NCBI GenBank assembly: GCA_030668165.1
Contig: DAOUUM010000021.1
Coordinates: forward strand, 1 to 17,327
Reading direction: 5' to 3'
Source of the DNA: Candidatus Heimdallarchaeota archaeon
Lineage (GTDB): Archaea; Asgardarchaeota; Heimdallarchaeia; Heimdallarchaeales; Kariarchaeaceae
Length of the DNA: 17,327 nt
Each line of letters starts with the position of its first letter. The first letter of the stretch is position 1. Of this stretch, positions 6,541 through 14,182 are shown one piece after another. A program made the position numbers and the translations under genes. Under the pieces are notes generated by a model. The model was not told the origin of the DNA, searched no databases, and worked only from the letters and a program-made list of their open reading frames with translations.

Positions 6541-7575
6541 ATGTTCCATGAATATCATGAGTTTATTTTGGCCGGAGAGCATACCAGGTTACTGATATTT
6601 CTGCATCATTCAGCGGATCCTGATGCATTGTGTGCAGCTATCGCCCTGGGTGAGATGTCGAATCAGGTAAAGAAGGTGGATTATTTAATCTACTCGGATA
6701 AACTAAATCGATCAACCAAGAGAATATTACAGGATCTTGATCTAGAGATTGAATCTCAACTACCTATTGTGGATGAACACAGTGATTTTGTGGTGACAGT
6801 AGACATTGCTAATTTCTCACAATTGGGCAAATTCCAATCATTTGTCGAGAATTTTGAGGGTTCAAGAATATCTATTGATCATCATCATACAAATCAACTT
6901 GACAAGATTGTTGATCTGTATATTGGTGATGAAAATGCAGGTTCCACCTGTATGATGATTACCAAAGCATTTCATGCACTTAATATCACTCCCTCACCAA
7001 CGATTTCAACACTTCTGATTTCAGGTCACATGTATGATAGCCGACGGTTTTTGCATGGTACCACTGAAGAAACATTTGAGATGATGATATTTTTGATCCA
7101 AAATGGTGGAAAATTTATCCAAGCCAATGAGTATCTCCAGAATCAGATGAGTTTGAGTGAAAGAATTGCAAGGATCAAAGCCGGTAAAAGAAATGTATAT
7201 AAAATTCTAGACAAAAAATTATTGATCGTAACTTCATCCATAGCCGCATTTGAAAGCTCTGTGGCCAGAAGTCTGATTGGAACCGGAGCGGATATTGTGT
7301 TTGTGGTCGCCAAAAAGAAAGATGAATTACGAGGGTCTGGAAGAATATCAGGTATCGATGGTTTATCTGTGGGTGATATATTGATTCAGCTGGCTTCGGA
7401 ATTCAATGATGATACATACACCGCTACAGGTGGTGGACACAACGCTGCCGCCGGAATGAATATTGCGCCCTGTCCCTCGAACAATGTTATCAATAATCTT
7501 CAGGATAGGTTTATTGAACTAGTAGAGGAATACTATTACAAGAACCAATTTTCAGATTCCCTGGAATCTTCATGA
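6541..7575 (+). CDS. DHH-DHHA1 family phosphoesterase
   Basis: A 344-residue protein. The DHH domain shows motif I as HHSADPDA (22-29), motif II as VDIAN (Asp88) and motif III as DHHHTN (Asp113, His114, His115), all expected to bind manganese. The C-terminal DHHA1 domain ends with the substrate-binding GGGHNAAAGM. This is the layout of RecJ-like nucleases, NrnA oligoribonucleases and cyclic-dinucleotide phosphodiesterases; archaeal members of this locus are generally annotated only as DHH phosphoesterases, so the substrate cannot be named. Its Shine-Dalgarno-like GAGGT overlaps the prefoldin stop, so translation is probably coupled. Its 3' end overlaps the convergent THUMP gene by 40 bases. 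Confidence 0.88.
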   Translation: MFHEYHEFILAGEHTRLLIFLHHSADPDALCAAIALGEMSNQVKKVDYLIYSDKLNRSTKRILQDLDLEIESQLPIVDEHSDFVVTVDIANFSQLGKFQSFVENFEGSRISIDHHHTNQLDKIVDLYIGDENAGSTCMMITKAFHALNITPSPTISTLLISGHMYDSRRFLHGTTEETFEMMIFLIQNGGKFIQANEYLQNQMSLSERIARIKAGKRNVYKILDKKLLIVTSSIAAFESSVARSLIGTGADIVFVVAKKKDELRGSGRISGIDGLSVGDILIQLASEFNDDTYTATGGGHNAAAGMNIAPCPSNNVINNLQDRFIELVEEYYYKNQFSDSLESS

Positions 7576-8099
7576 ACTAGATTGGTTGAATAAACCAGGT
7601 CTGGTGAGATCACTGAGATCCCCATTTTATTTCCTATAACCTCAACTAGAATCAGAATATCTGGATTTGTAAGATCGACTGGATTATCAATATTTTTTGC
7701 AATTGTGGAGATTATATCAGATGAAACCAGCGGAGTGTGACGCTTGCTTACCTCAATCTTGAATGATCCCTCAAAAGAATCTACAATATTATCCACAACA
7801 TGTGATTCCAGTGCTTCCAATTCCGCAGGAATTGTTAGTTCAACAGGTTTAATCTTCAAAGTGTGTATAAAATATGCCTTCTCCGTTTCCAATTCAATTA
7901 AATTGTTCATCAACTCAGTTAAATCAACATCTGTATGTAGTTTCACAGAAATTAATCCCGAAATGCCTGTTGATCTGGCAGAGATATAGTCTGGTTCTAT
8001 CTCCAATTCTTTACTCAATGTATAGAACATCTCACTAGAGGTTGCTTTCTCAAAATTCCTCTTGCAGGAAACAAGTAAACCACGATATAGTTTTGGCAC
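7536..8099 (-). CDS. THUMP-domain protein, TAN1-like
   Basis: A 187-residue protein. After an N-terminal ferredoxin-like part (residues 1-~75), residues ~85-170 carry the THUMP pattern: a strand with SFKIEVSKRHT, a helix with SSDIISTIAKNI, then PVDLTNPDILILVEVIGNKMGISV. THUMP domains bind the tRNA acceptor end. A stand-alone protein of this size resembles TAN1, the RNA-binding partner needed for N4-acetylcytidine at position 12 of tRNA. No catalytic domain is fused. The start is GTG, with a TATA-like TAAATTA about 20-27 bases upstream, so probably leaderless. It is convergent with the DHH gene. Confidence 0.8.
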   Translation of the reverse strand: MPKLYRGLLVSCKRNFEKATSSEMFYTLSKELEIEPDYISARSTGISGLISVKLHTDVDLTELMNNLIELETEKAYFIHTLKIKPVELTIPAELEALESHVVDNIVDSFEGSFKIEVSKRHTPLVSSDIISTIAKNIDNPVDLTNPDILILVEVIGNKMGISVISPDLVYSTNLVHEDSRESENWFL

Positions 8100-8117
8100 A
8101 ATTATATTATAATTAAC

Positions 8118-8126
8118 TAATTTAAG
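8118..8126 (-). promoter_or_regulatory. TATA-like element of the THUMP gene
   Basis: On the minus strand this reads TTAAATTAG, 19-27 bases upstream of the GTG start. It supports GTG as the start on a leaderless transcript. The surroundings are very AT-rich, so the exact element is uncertain. Confidence 0.35.
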
Positions 8127-8167
8127 GACATTTGGATTGCTATCGGGTGATTACTAACTATTCGAAA

Positions 8168-9301
8168 TTACAGGTTTCCTCTCACTTCCTGCTCTCTTTC
8201 AAGTGATTCAAAAAGTGCTTTGAAGTTACCCAGACCAAATCCTTCAGCCCCATGTCGTTGAATAACCTCGTAAAAGAATGTGGGTCGGTCCTGAATAGGT
8301 CTTGAAAATAACTGGAGGAGGTAACCTTTATCATCTTTATCAATCATAATTCCATGCTTTGCCAGATCCTTGATCTCCTCATCTATGTGTCCAACTCGAT
8401 CCTCGATTCCCCTATAGTATTCCTCAGGAACATGAAGGAATTCCGCACCCTTTGAACGCATACTTGCGATGGTGTCAATTATATTATCCGTTCTGTATGC
8501 GATATGTTGTACTCCAGCACCATGATAGAAGTCCAGATATTCCTCAATCTGTGATTTTCTAAGACCAGGGGCAGGTTCATTGATCGGCATTTTTACCCGA
8601 TGATTATAATTTCTGACAACCTTTGATCTCAGTGCAGAATATTGGGTGGCAATTTGATCCTCGCTGAATTCAATAAACTGTCCAAATCCAAATACTGAAT
8701 GATAGAATTGAACTGTAGGATCCATTTTAGATAATTCAACATTACCCACAATGTGATCTATCTCCAATAATCCAACATTATCCGTTTCCATCACCGGAGT
8801 ATATTCCTCGTATCCAGGGATATACACACCCTCATATCCATCTTTCTCTATAAATCTGTGAACTACATCACCATATGTGGATATCTCGGCATATCTAACC
8901 GAGCCAAAGTCATCCTTGAGTTCAGTTATCTCTTGGGTTAATTTTGCACCCCTGACAACTGATTCTTCCACAGCAACATCCAGATTACGCACATTCAAGG
9001 AGATCCTTTTGACACCATCCCCGTGTTGCAAGTGGTGGGCAGACATCTCTGAAATAGGATGATAAGGAGCACTAAGTATGATTTTTGCATCATTTTGAGC
9101 CATCACATATGAGGCATATTTTCGATTTCCTGTTTTAAGGGAAGACCAAGCCACTGGTTCAAAACCCAGTGCATTTTGATAGAAGTAAGCGGATTGATAA
9201 GCATTGCCAACAAAGAATTCAACCGATTCAAAAGATTCTACTGTAAGAACATCTACTGCTTTTTCAATTTCCTGAGTTTTAATTTCGGGTTCAACAGCCA
9301 T
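8168..9301 (-). CDS. hppD: 4-hydroxyphenylpyruvate dioxygenase
   Basis: Converts 4-hydroxyphenylpyruvate and O2 to homogentisate and CO2 in tyrosine breakdown (and toward tocopherol or plastoquinone in other organisms). Two vicinal-oxygen-chelate domains are present. The iron ligands are visible: His183 in IDHIVGNV, His266 in VQHIAYRT and Glu345 in FFYEVIQR, followed by the family's GFGLGNFKALFESLEREQ. I start it at the ATG at 9301 (377 residues), where TATA-like CTTTTATTG sits 22-30 bases upstream. A start at 9418 would add 39 basic residues unlike the family. No homogentisate dioxygenase or other pathway gene is adjacent. The reaction requires oxygen, so the host is probably at least microaerobic. 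Confidence 0.93.
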   Translation of the reverse strand: MAVEPEIKTQEIEKAVDVLTVESFESVEFFVGNAYQSAYFYQNALGFEPVAWSSLKTGNRKYASYVMAQNDAKIILSAPYHPISEMSAHHLQHGDGVKRISLNVRNLDVAVEESVVRGAKLTQEITELKDDFGSVRYAEISTYGDVVHRFIEKDGYEGVYIPGYEEYTPVMETDNVGLLEIDHIVGNVELSKMDPTVQFYHSVFGFGQFIEFSEDQIATQYSALRSKVVRNYNHRVKMPINEPAPGLRKSQIEEYLDFYHGAGVQHIAYRTDNIIDTIASMRSKGAEFLHVPEEYYRGIEDRVGHIDEEIKDLAKHGIMIDKDDKGYLLQLFSRPIQDRPTFFYEVIQRHGAEGFGLGNFKALFESLEREQEVRGNL

Positions 9302-9322
9302 ATTCTCTCTATCTACAAATAT

Positions 9323-9331
9323 CAATAAAAG
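9323..9331 (-). promoter_or_regulatory. TATA element of hppD
   Basis: On the minus strand this reads CTTTTATTG, 22-30 bases upstream of the ATG at 9301. It places the transcript start at the start codon and decides the gene start. Confidence 0.45.
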
Positions 9332-9457
9332 TGTTGTTTTTCGAGGTTTCGAAACAGCTCTCTTAACTGCTGCTAGACATTGGTTTACTAAAAAGCGTTT
9401 TAAATATATTCTCACCATTGAGAATTGATTATTTTATTAAATTAAAATCATAATACT

Positions 9458-9470
9458 AAAATAAAAATTA
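9458..9470 (+). promoter_or_regulatory. Possible promoter of the response regulator
   Basis: An A-rich segment, AAATAAAAATTAA, lies 20-32 bases before the GTG at 9490. It fits a leaderless start there and so favours the frameshift reading, but the region is A/T-rich throughout. Confidence 0.3.
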
Positions 9471-9489
9471 AAGCTTAATCGATTCGTTG

Positions 9490-10768
9490 GTGAAATTTTA
9501 TAGATGTCATAGTTGTTGATGATGCACTTTTTATCAGAAAGACATTATCTGAACTGATTTTTAAACAAGGTCATACTGTGATTGCTGAATTCTCTTCAGG
9601 AGTAAGTTTTTTAGAGAATATTGATCACCTCGAGGCAGATATCGTATTTTTGGACCTTATTCTCCCCCAAATGAATGGGATTGAGGTTATGAGGGCAATG
9701 AAGGATGCAGTTAATAATTATAAGATTGTCATTCTCTCAGGTGTGACACAGGGAAACGCAATTAGTACTGCTCTTAAAGAGGGGGCCGTTGATTTCATAT
9801 CTAAACCGGTTACAAATGATAAATTAACTGATATTTTCAATAAATTCTCATCCGAATATACTTTTCCAAGTATTGAGGAGCTATCAGAAATCGGGGTGGG
9901 ATGTGAGATTATCTCCCAGTTCTTGACTGAACTTCAAGCTCATTCAACTGCTACAATAACCGAATTGATCCAAAATCAATCTGTATCAATATTAGATTAC
10001 TATATTACAAATAAATCCGATATGTTCATCATAGATCTTATTAAATTGAAAATTAAAGCCTCACCTGAACTGTGGGGAATATATTCAGAGGAGGAAATAT
10101 TTGAAGAATTGAAAAAAATACCGATCGATCTGAAATTTGAACTTAGTTTTCTGCATTCTGAGGATTTTGTCTCTAATCTCTTCAATCAAGCAATAGGAAC
10201 ACTAGCTTCCAAGAAAAAGGTGTTACAATTACTGGAGCTTGTAAACCCTGAGAGATTAGGATTACCTCCAATACCCATGGGCTCAGAAAATGGTGTGTCG
10301 GACCTGGGCAAGGCAGCCTCCACCTTCAATGAATTAGATGAGAGCTTAGGTATTTCCCTATTCACCATAGGTGTGAGGGGACCCGAGGTTATCATTCATC
10401 AGAATCCAGACATGCTGGATGAGACCGAGGTGATGAAGAATTCCATATTTTATTATACCCTCATCGGTGATGATAGTGATAAGTTCCAGGAGGGATTATT
10501 TGGTCCACTACCTGTGACATCATCACAATCTAGCTTATCAGCACTAGTATATCCATTTCTTAAAAAATCGGACTCAGAAGAAACCATGGAGAAGTTGATA
10601 CTCTGTCTCTATTATAGTGCTAATGCGGAAAGGATTGTCTCAGATTATAATAGGATTAATTCCATTATCAAATCACGATTATCCACTGTAGACTTTTTCC
10701 AAGATATTGATAAGATCATAGTTAGAAATTTACTCGATGATTTGATTAACTACCTACTAGAAATTTAA
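9490..10768 (+). CDS. Response regulator with unknown C-terminal domain; 5' frameshift
   Basis: A receiver-domain protein, about 425 residues if the frame is corrected. The receiver is complete: acidic pair Asp10-Asp11 (VIVVDD), phospho-acceptor Asp55 (VFLDLILP), Ser83 (VILSG) and Lys105 (FISKP), matching CheY geometry. The natural frame has no ATG, GTG or TTG before the acidic pair, and a TGA at 9491. The preceding GTG at 9490 would read MKFIDVIVVDD if the run TTTT (9496-9499) were one base shorter, so a sequencing error, a mutation or programmed +1 frameshifting is likely. After the receiver come a helical segment (~120-280) and a C-terminal domain (~286-380) with RGPEVIIHQNP and GLFGPLPV, resembling unclassified, possibly longin-like, Asgard domains. 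No DNA-binding domain is visible. It is divergent from hppD. Confidence 0.7.
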
Positions 10769-11974
10769 TTTCCAACTGTGCTTGCAATAGGGACATTCAG
10801 GCTTTATTTCTAGCCATTTTTGAATATGATCTAGATGGGCCTTGTTATTACAATTTGGACAACTGACCTCTTGTTCCTCAATAATCATGGCTTTACACAC
10901 CATACAGATACTAAATGCATGTTGACAGCTCATACAATGTGAGGAATTTTTATTATTAATTGCATTACAATTGGGACACTCGCGAGTTTTGGAGCGTTTT
11001 ACAAACTGACGGGCTTTGAAACTTGTCTGATAACTTGTATGCTGAATCCTTGCCACCCCTCTAGATACCATCTCTCTTTCTTGATGAATTAACACTGTTG
11101 TGCTAATGAAAATCAGACCGAAAAACAACGATCCTAAAATGGCATCTGTGTGGATTAAAGCGAATATACCCAATATGATGGCAAAGACATATCCGATAAC
11201 ATAAGTATTTGTGATAAAATATGAAAGAAATCGAATTATACCAAGATATAATTTTTTCAGGTCTTCCTTCAATCTCACAAAGAGAGTTTTAATCAGATTT
11301 GGTAAATGGCTAATCCTTCTAATCAGGCCGTTAAGGATAATCAGGAGGAAATTACCTATCCTGTTGATGACAAATATCACCAACTCACGCATCTCTATAA
11401 CAATCAGTAGTCCAAATAAGATCAATAGGATCTGTCTTCCACTAAGTATTGAGATTGATAGTAATTCAACACCTGTCTGAACCACAGAAAAGATGTATGA
11501 GGATATTATCACAAGCAATAGAATTAATGAGGAAATTGTCCATATTGATCTGAAAATTCTTTTCCTTATATTACTGATAATATTATATAATCGGGATTTG
11601 GTCTTATTCCAGAACTGGATCAGTTTTTGATTAAGATCCAGATATTCAGTGGTGTATCCAAATATCATCATCAATATTCCAACACTGAACAATATAACAT
11701 CCAGTGGACTTGAGATAATATCCCATGCAAATCCAATAACTGGCAATGACATTATGACAAATCCCATCCAAACTATGATGGATCCAAGAGCCCATGTTTC
11801 TGCAGTCAATTTGCGCAGTCTAGATCTTATAAATTCGCTGGCCATTAATAATCCAGCTATGAATATGATGGTCAATCCAATCTCAGTCATCTCAATTGCA
11901 GTGAGAACAAGCCCCACTACAGCAATGATAATGGTTAACATTCCAAGACGTGATCTCGATTTAACTTCGCTCAT
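10757..11974 (-). CDS. Polytopic membrane protein with C-terminal zinc ribbon and RING-like finger
   Basis: A 405-residue protein. Residues ~1-310 hold membrane hairpins separated by basic amphipathic stretches rich in Ile/Leu/Arg/Lys. A soluble tail follows: a zinc ribbon (Cys333, 336, 347, 350), then a cross-brace-like set Cys357, 360, 372, 375, His380, 383, Cys394, 397. The last part, HLDHIQKWLEIKPECPYC, has the His-x2-His, the Trp four residues later and the closing CPxC seen in RING-H2-type fingers; Cys/His spacing is closer to C4HC3 (PHD or Nse1-like) fingers. RING proteins are usually ubiquitin E3 ligases, and some Asgard archaea have ubiquitin systems, so a membrane-anchored E3 is possible but unproven. 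A plain triple zinc ribbon is the alternative. Its ATG overlaps the upstream stop (ATGA), so it is co-translated with the 671-residue protein. Confidence 0.75.
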   Translation of the reverse strand: MSEVKSRSRLGMLTIIIAVVGLVLTAIEMTEIGLTIIFIAGLLMASEFIRSRLRKLTAETWALGSIIVWMGFVIMSLPVIGFAWDIISSPLDVILFSVGILMMIFGYTTEYLDLNQKLIQFWNKTKSRLYNIISNIRKRIFRSIWTISSLILLLVIISSYIFSVVQTGVELLSISILSGRQILLILFGLLIVIEMRELVIFVINRIGNFLLIILNGLIRRISHLPNLIKTLFVRLKEDLKKLYLGIIRFLSYFITNTYVIGYVFAIILGIFALIHTDAILGSLFFGLIFISTTVLIHQEREMVSRGVARIQHTSYQTSFKARQFVKRSKTRECPNCNAINNKNSSHCMSCQHAFSICMVCKAMIIEEQEVSCPNCNNKAHLDHIQKWLEIKPECPYCKHSWKLNF

Positions 11975-13986
11975 CTGATAACCTCCAAATGAAATTTCTC
12001 CCTATTTCTGTAGGATTCTCTGATTGTAAGTACTGATAAACCCACCAGAAATATCCCTATAATAATTGATACCATCAGATTATCAATCACTCCACTAAAT
12101 ATGTATTTGGTAATTTCAAACGGTTCTGGAAGGAAAAGACCAATGCCTGTGATCATAAAAATTCCCGCTAGAATCCACAGAACAAGCAATATTATGTTTT
12201 CAATTAATACTTCAAACAGGTATCTCAATAATTTGTATAATCGATGGAATAAATTCCTCACAAAATTCCTAAGTTTCTTCCATCTGTGAGGATATGGGGA
12301 AATCCATAATATAAACGCCAACAGGAATAGAGATAATTGGAAGTAAACGGTATTTGAAGTGTTAACCCATGATCTAAGAAATATAGCGATGAACAAGACA
12401 ATCCATGAACTAATAGACATATATGCCCTCCAGGACATAAATTGAGTGATAAATCTGAATAATTTAGTAAAAATACTCAGAAATTTGTAGATAATCAGAT
12501 GTAATCTATCAATAAAAATCATCAAATTTTGCCATGAAATTGCATATAATATCCCAGCCACGATATACAAGCCTACTTTGAGGTAAATGTATTTGGGAAG
12601 ATCCGGAATGAATTCTGGAATGATAGTTGTGAGCACAGCCAAAGTGAAGAATAATTTCGATGGATTGGTAATATACTCCCTTATAATGTTGAATAGGGTA
12701 ACAAGATATGGATACAACCATCTCAGAAAATCAATAACAGTGGGTAGTATTGCTGAAAATAAAAGAATAAGAGCAATCAATACATTCAAATCTAGATTTA
12801 TTGGATCTATTTTCGATGGCTCTATTAAAAAATAGGACAGGAAAGAGGCAATACCCAGACTCAACTGAGTAGCCAATTTTTTGTTGAGATTAATCCAAGT
12901 AAGTATATCACTAATTACGATTTTGATATTTTCATACAATTTCTTAATACCCTTTGATAGAAATTTCAAGAGAGAGGATATCTGTGAAGAAAAAGTAAAT
13001 ATCAGCAATAATATTCCGATAATTAAATTGGCTGAGATATCTATGACAGGTACTTCGTAAATCGAGGGGACTGCAAATAATACAATACCTAGTACAAATG
13101 CGAAAATTTTGATAGTCAGTAATATATTAACTGAGATCCAGGTTATTATCGATTTGAATAAGCGCTTCAGTGATTCAAATATCGATTTGACTAGTTTGGG
13201 AATATAAGTGATGGTTGCTCGAGAATAGGAGTACAAAGTTGGTAATGATATCGACCAAACAATGACTGAAACCAGAAATATGGTGTTCAATATGAGCTCT
13301 ATATTGGAATAAGCAAGCGATCTTCCCTCTAATCCAAGAAATACAAGTGCCACCACACCCGTGATTGATCTGAAAATAAAATATTCAATATCAGTTCTCC
13401 ATCTTCTATTTGAACTCAGTAATAATACCAGTGAAAACGAGGAGAACATGATGACCTTAGCTGTAAGGAATTCCGATAAGGTATCAAACTGTTCTTGGAA
13501 GAGATAACTTGAGATACCAATTATCATCAAAACAAGTCGAATAAAATTATTGACACCACCTCTAGTCCAATTTATTATGTATTTGATCGAATCTCTTATT
13601 TTACGCAGTGTCTCCATCAAAACTCTATCCAGCAAGAGCACCTTGATCAAAATACCTGCAACAAACATTGAAATGGATATCCAAAAATTAAATGAGTTGA
13701 AAATTCCAGATATTATGGAATTGAATGTATCTACCCATCCAGACAGTAAGTTGAGAGTGCTAGTAATCCCAGATAGGACTATTAAAGAATCAGCCAAGGG
13801 GTTTCTGAATTCCAGTTCAATTGCCATCACTCTTTTGACATAAAGAATTGTGCTAAATCCTATAAACAGTGCAATAATTGCCAGAATCAATGTGTACGTG
13901 TCATTAAAAATCCAAGACACCGATAATATAATAGCAGTAATTAGTATGATCCCACCAAATAAATCAGATTTAGGCGATCTTTCCAC
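11971..13986 (-). CDS. Large repeat-built membrane protein, unknown family
   Basis: A 671-residue, extremely hydrophobic protein I do not recognise. It appears to be about eight or nine copies of one module of roughly 70-85 residues: a membrane helix, a short loop, a second membrane helix, then an amphipathic basic helix (for example SLLKFLSKGIKKLYENIKI, or KKLRNFVRNLFHRLYKLLR). The sequence of the copies is diverged, so the repeat is structural. The 405-residue downstream partner has the same layout in its N-terminal part. The GTG start is supported by a TATA element 21-30 bases upstream. The stop overlaps the next start (ATGA). No transporter or enzyme motif is visible; a scaffold, or a lipid-facing platform for the zinc-finger partner, is a guess. 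Confidence 0.75.
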   Translation of the reverse strand: MERSPKSDLFGGIILITAIILSVSWIFNDTYTLILAIIALFIGFSTILYVKRVMAIELEFRNPLADSLIVLSGITSTLNLLSGWVDTFNSIISGIFNSFNFWISISMFVAGILIKVLLLDRVLMETLRKIRDSIKYIINWTRGGVNNFIRLVLMIIGISSYLFQEQFDTLSEFLTAKVIMFSSFSLVLLLSSNRRWRTDIEYFIFRSITGVVALVFLGLEGRSLAYSNIELILNTIFLVSVIVWSISLPTLYSYSRATITYIPKLVKSIFESLKRLFKSIITWISVNILLTIKIFAFVLGIVLFAVPSIYEVPVIDISANLIIGILLLIFTFSSQISSLLKFLSKGIKKLYENIKIVISDILTWINLNKKLATQLSLGIASFLSYFLIEPSKIDPINLDLNVLIALILLFSAILPTVIDFLRWLYPYLVTLFNIIREYITNPSKLFFTLAVLTTIIPEFIPDLPKYIYLKVGLYIVAGILYAISWQNLMIFIDRLHLIIYKFLSIFTKLFRFITQFMSWRAYMSISSWIVLFIAIFLRSWVNTSNTVYFQLSLFLLAFILWISPYPHRWKKLRNFVRNLFHRLYKLLRYLFEVLIENIILLVLWILAGIFMITGIGLFLPEPFEITKYIFSGVIDNLMVSIIIGIFLVGLSVLTIRESYRNREKFHLEVIR

Positions 13987-14006
13987 AACGAAAATGCTCT
14001 CTTCTA

Positions 14007-14016
14007 GTTATAAAAG
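14007..14016 (-). promoter_or_regulatory. TATA element of the two-gene membrane module
   Basis: On the minus strand this reads CTTTTATAAC, 21-30 bases upstream of the GTG at 13986. It supports the GTG start and a leaderless transcript covering both membrane genes. Confidence 0.5.
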
Positions 14017-14152
14017 ATTAACTTTTTTGATTAACAATAAGATAGAACTGTGCCTTAAAATCGGTCAATATTGAAACATCCCAATTTTATTGGATTATTG
14101 GGAGATAAGAATCAAGAGAAAGTTAAAAGTGCAGTAGAACGCTGAAAAAGTT

Positions 14153-14161
14153 CTTTAATTA
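14153..14161 (+). promoter_or_regulatory. TATA-like element of the CheA-P1/P2-like gene
   Basis: CTTTAATTA lies 22-30 bases before the ATG at 14183. It supports that ATG over the in-frame TTG at 14174. Confidence 0.4.
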
Positions 14162-14182
14162 TTTCTATCTAATTTGACTTAT

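Noticed and set aside
9302..9418. N-terminal extension of the HPPD gene
   Set aside because: The added 39 residues are basic and unlike the family, and the promoter sits within this stretch at 9323-9331.
13550..14074. Plus-strand frames opposite the start of the 671-residue membrane gene
   Set aside because: They mirror the membrane gene on the other strand and its promoter; no independent start signal or domain.
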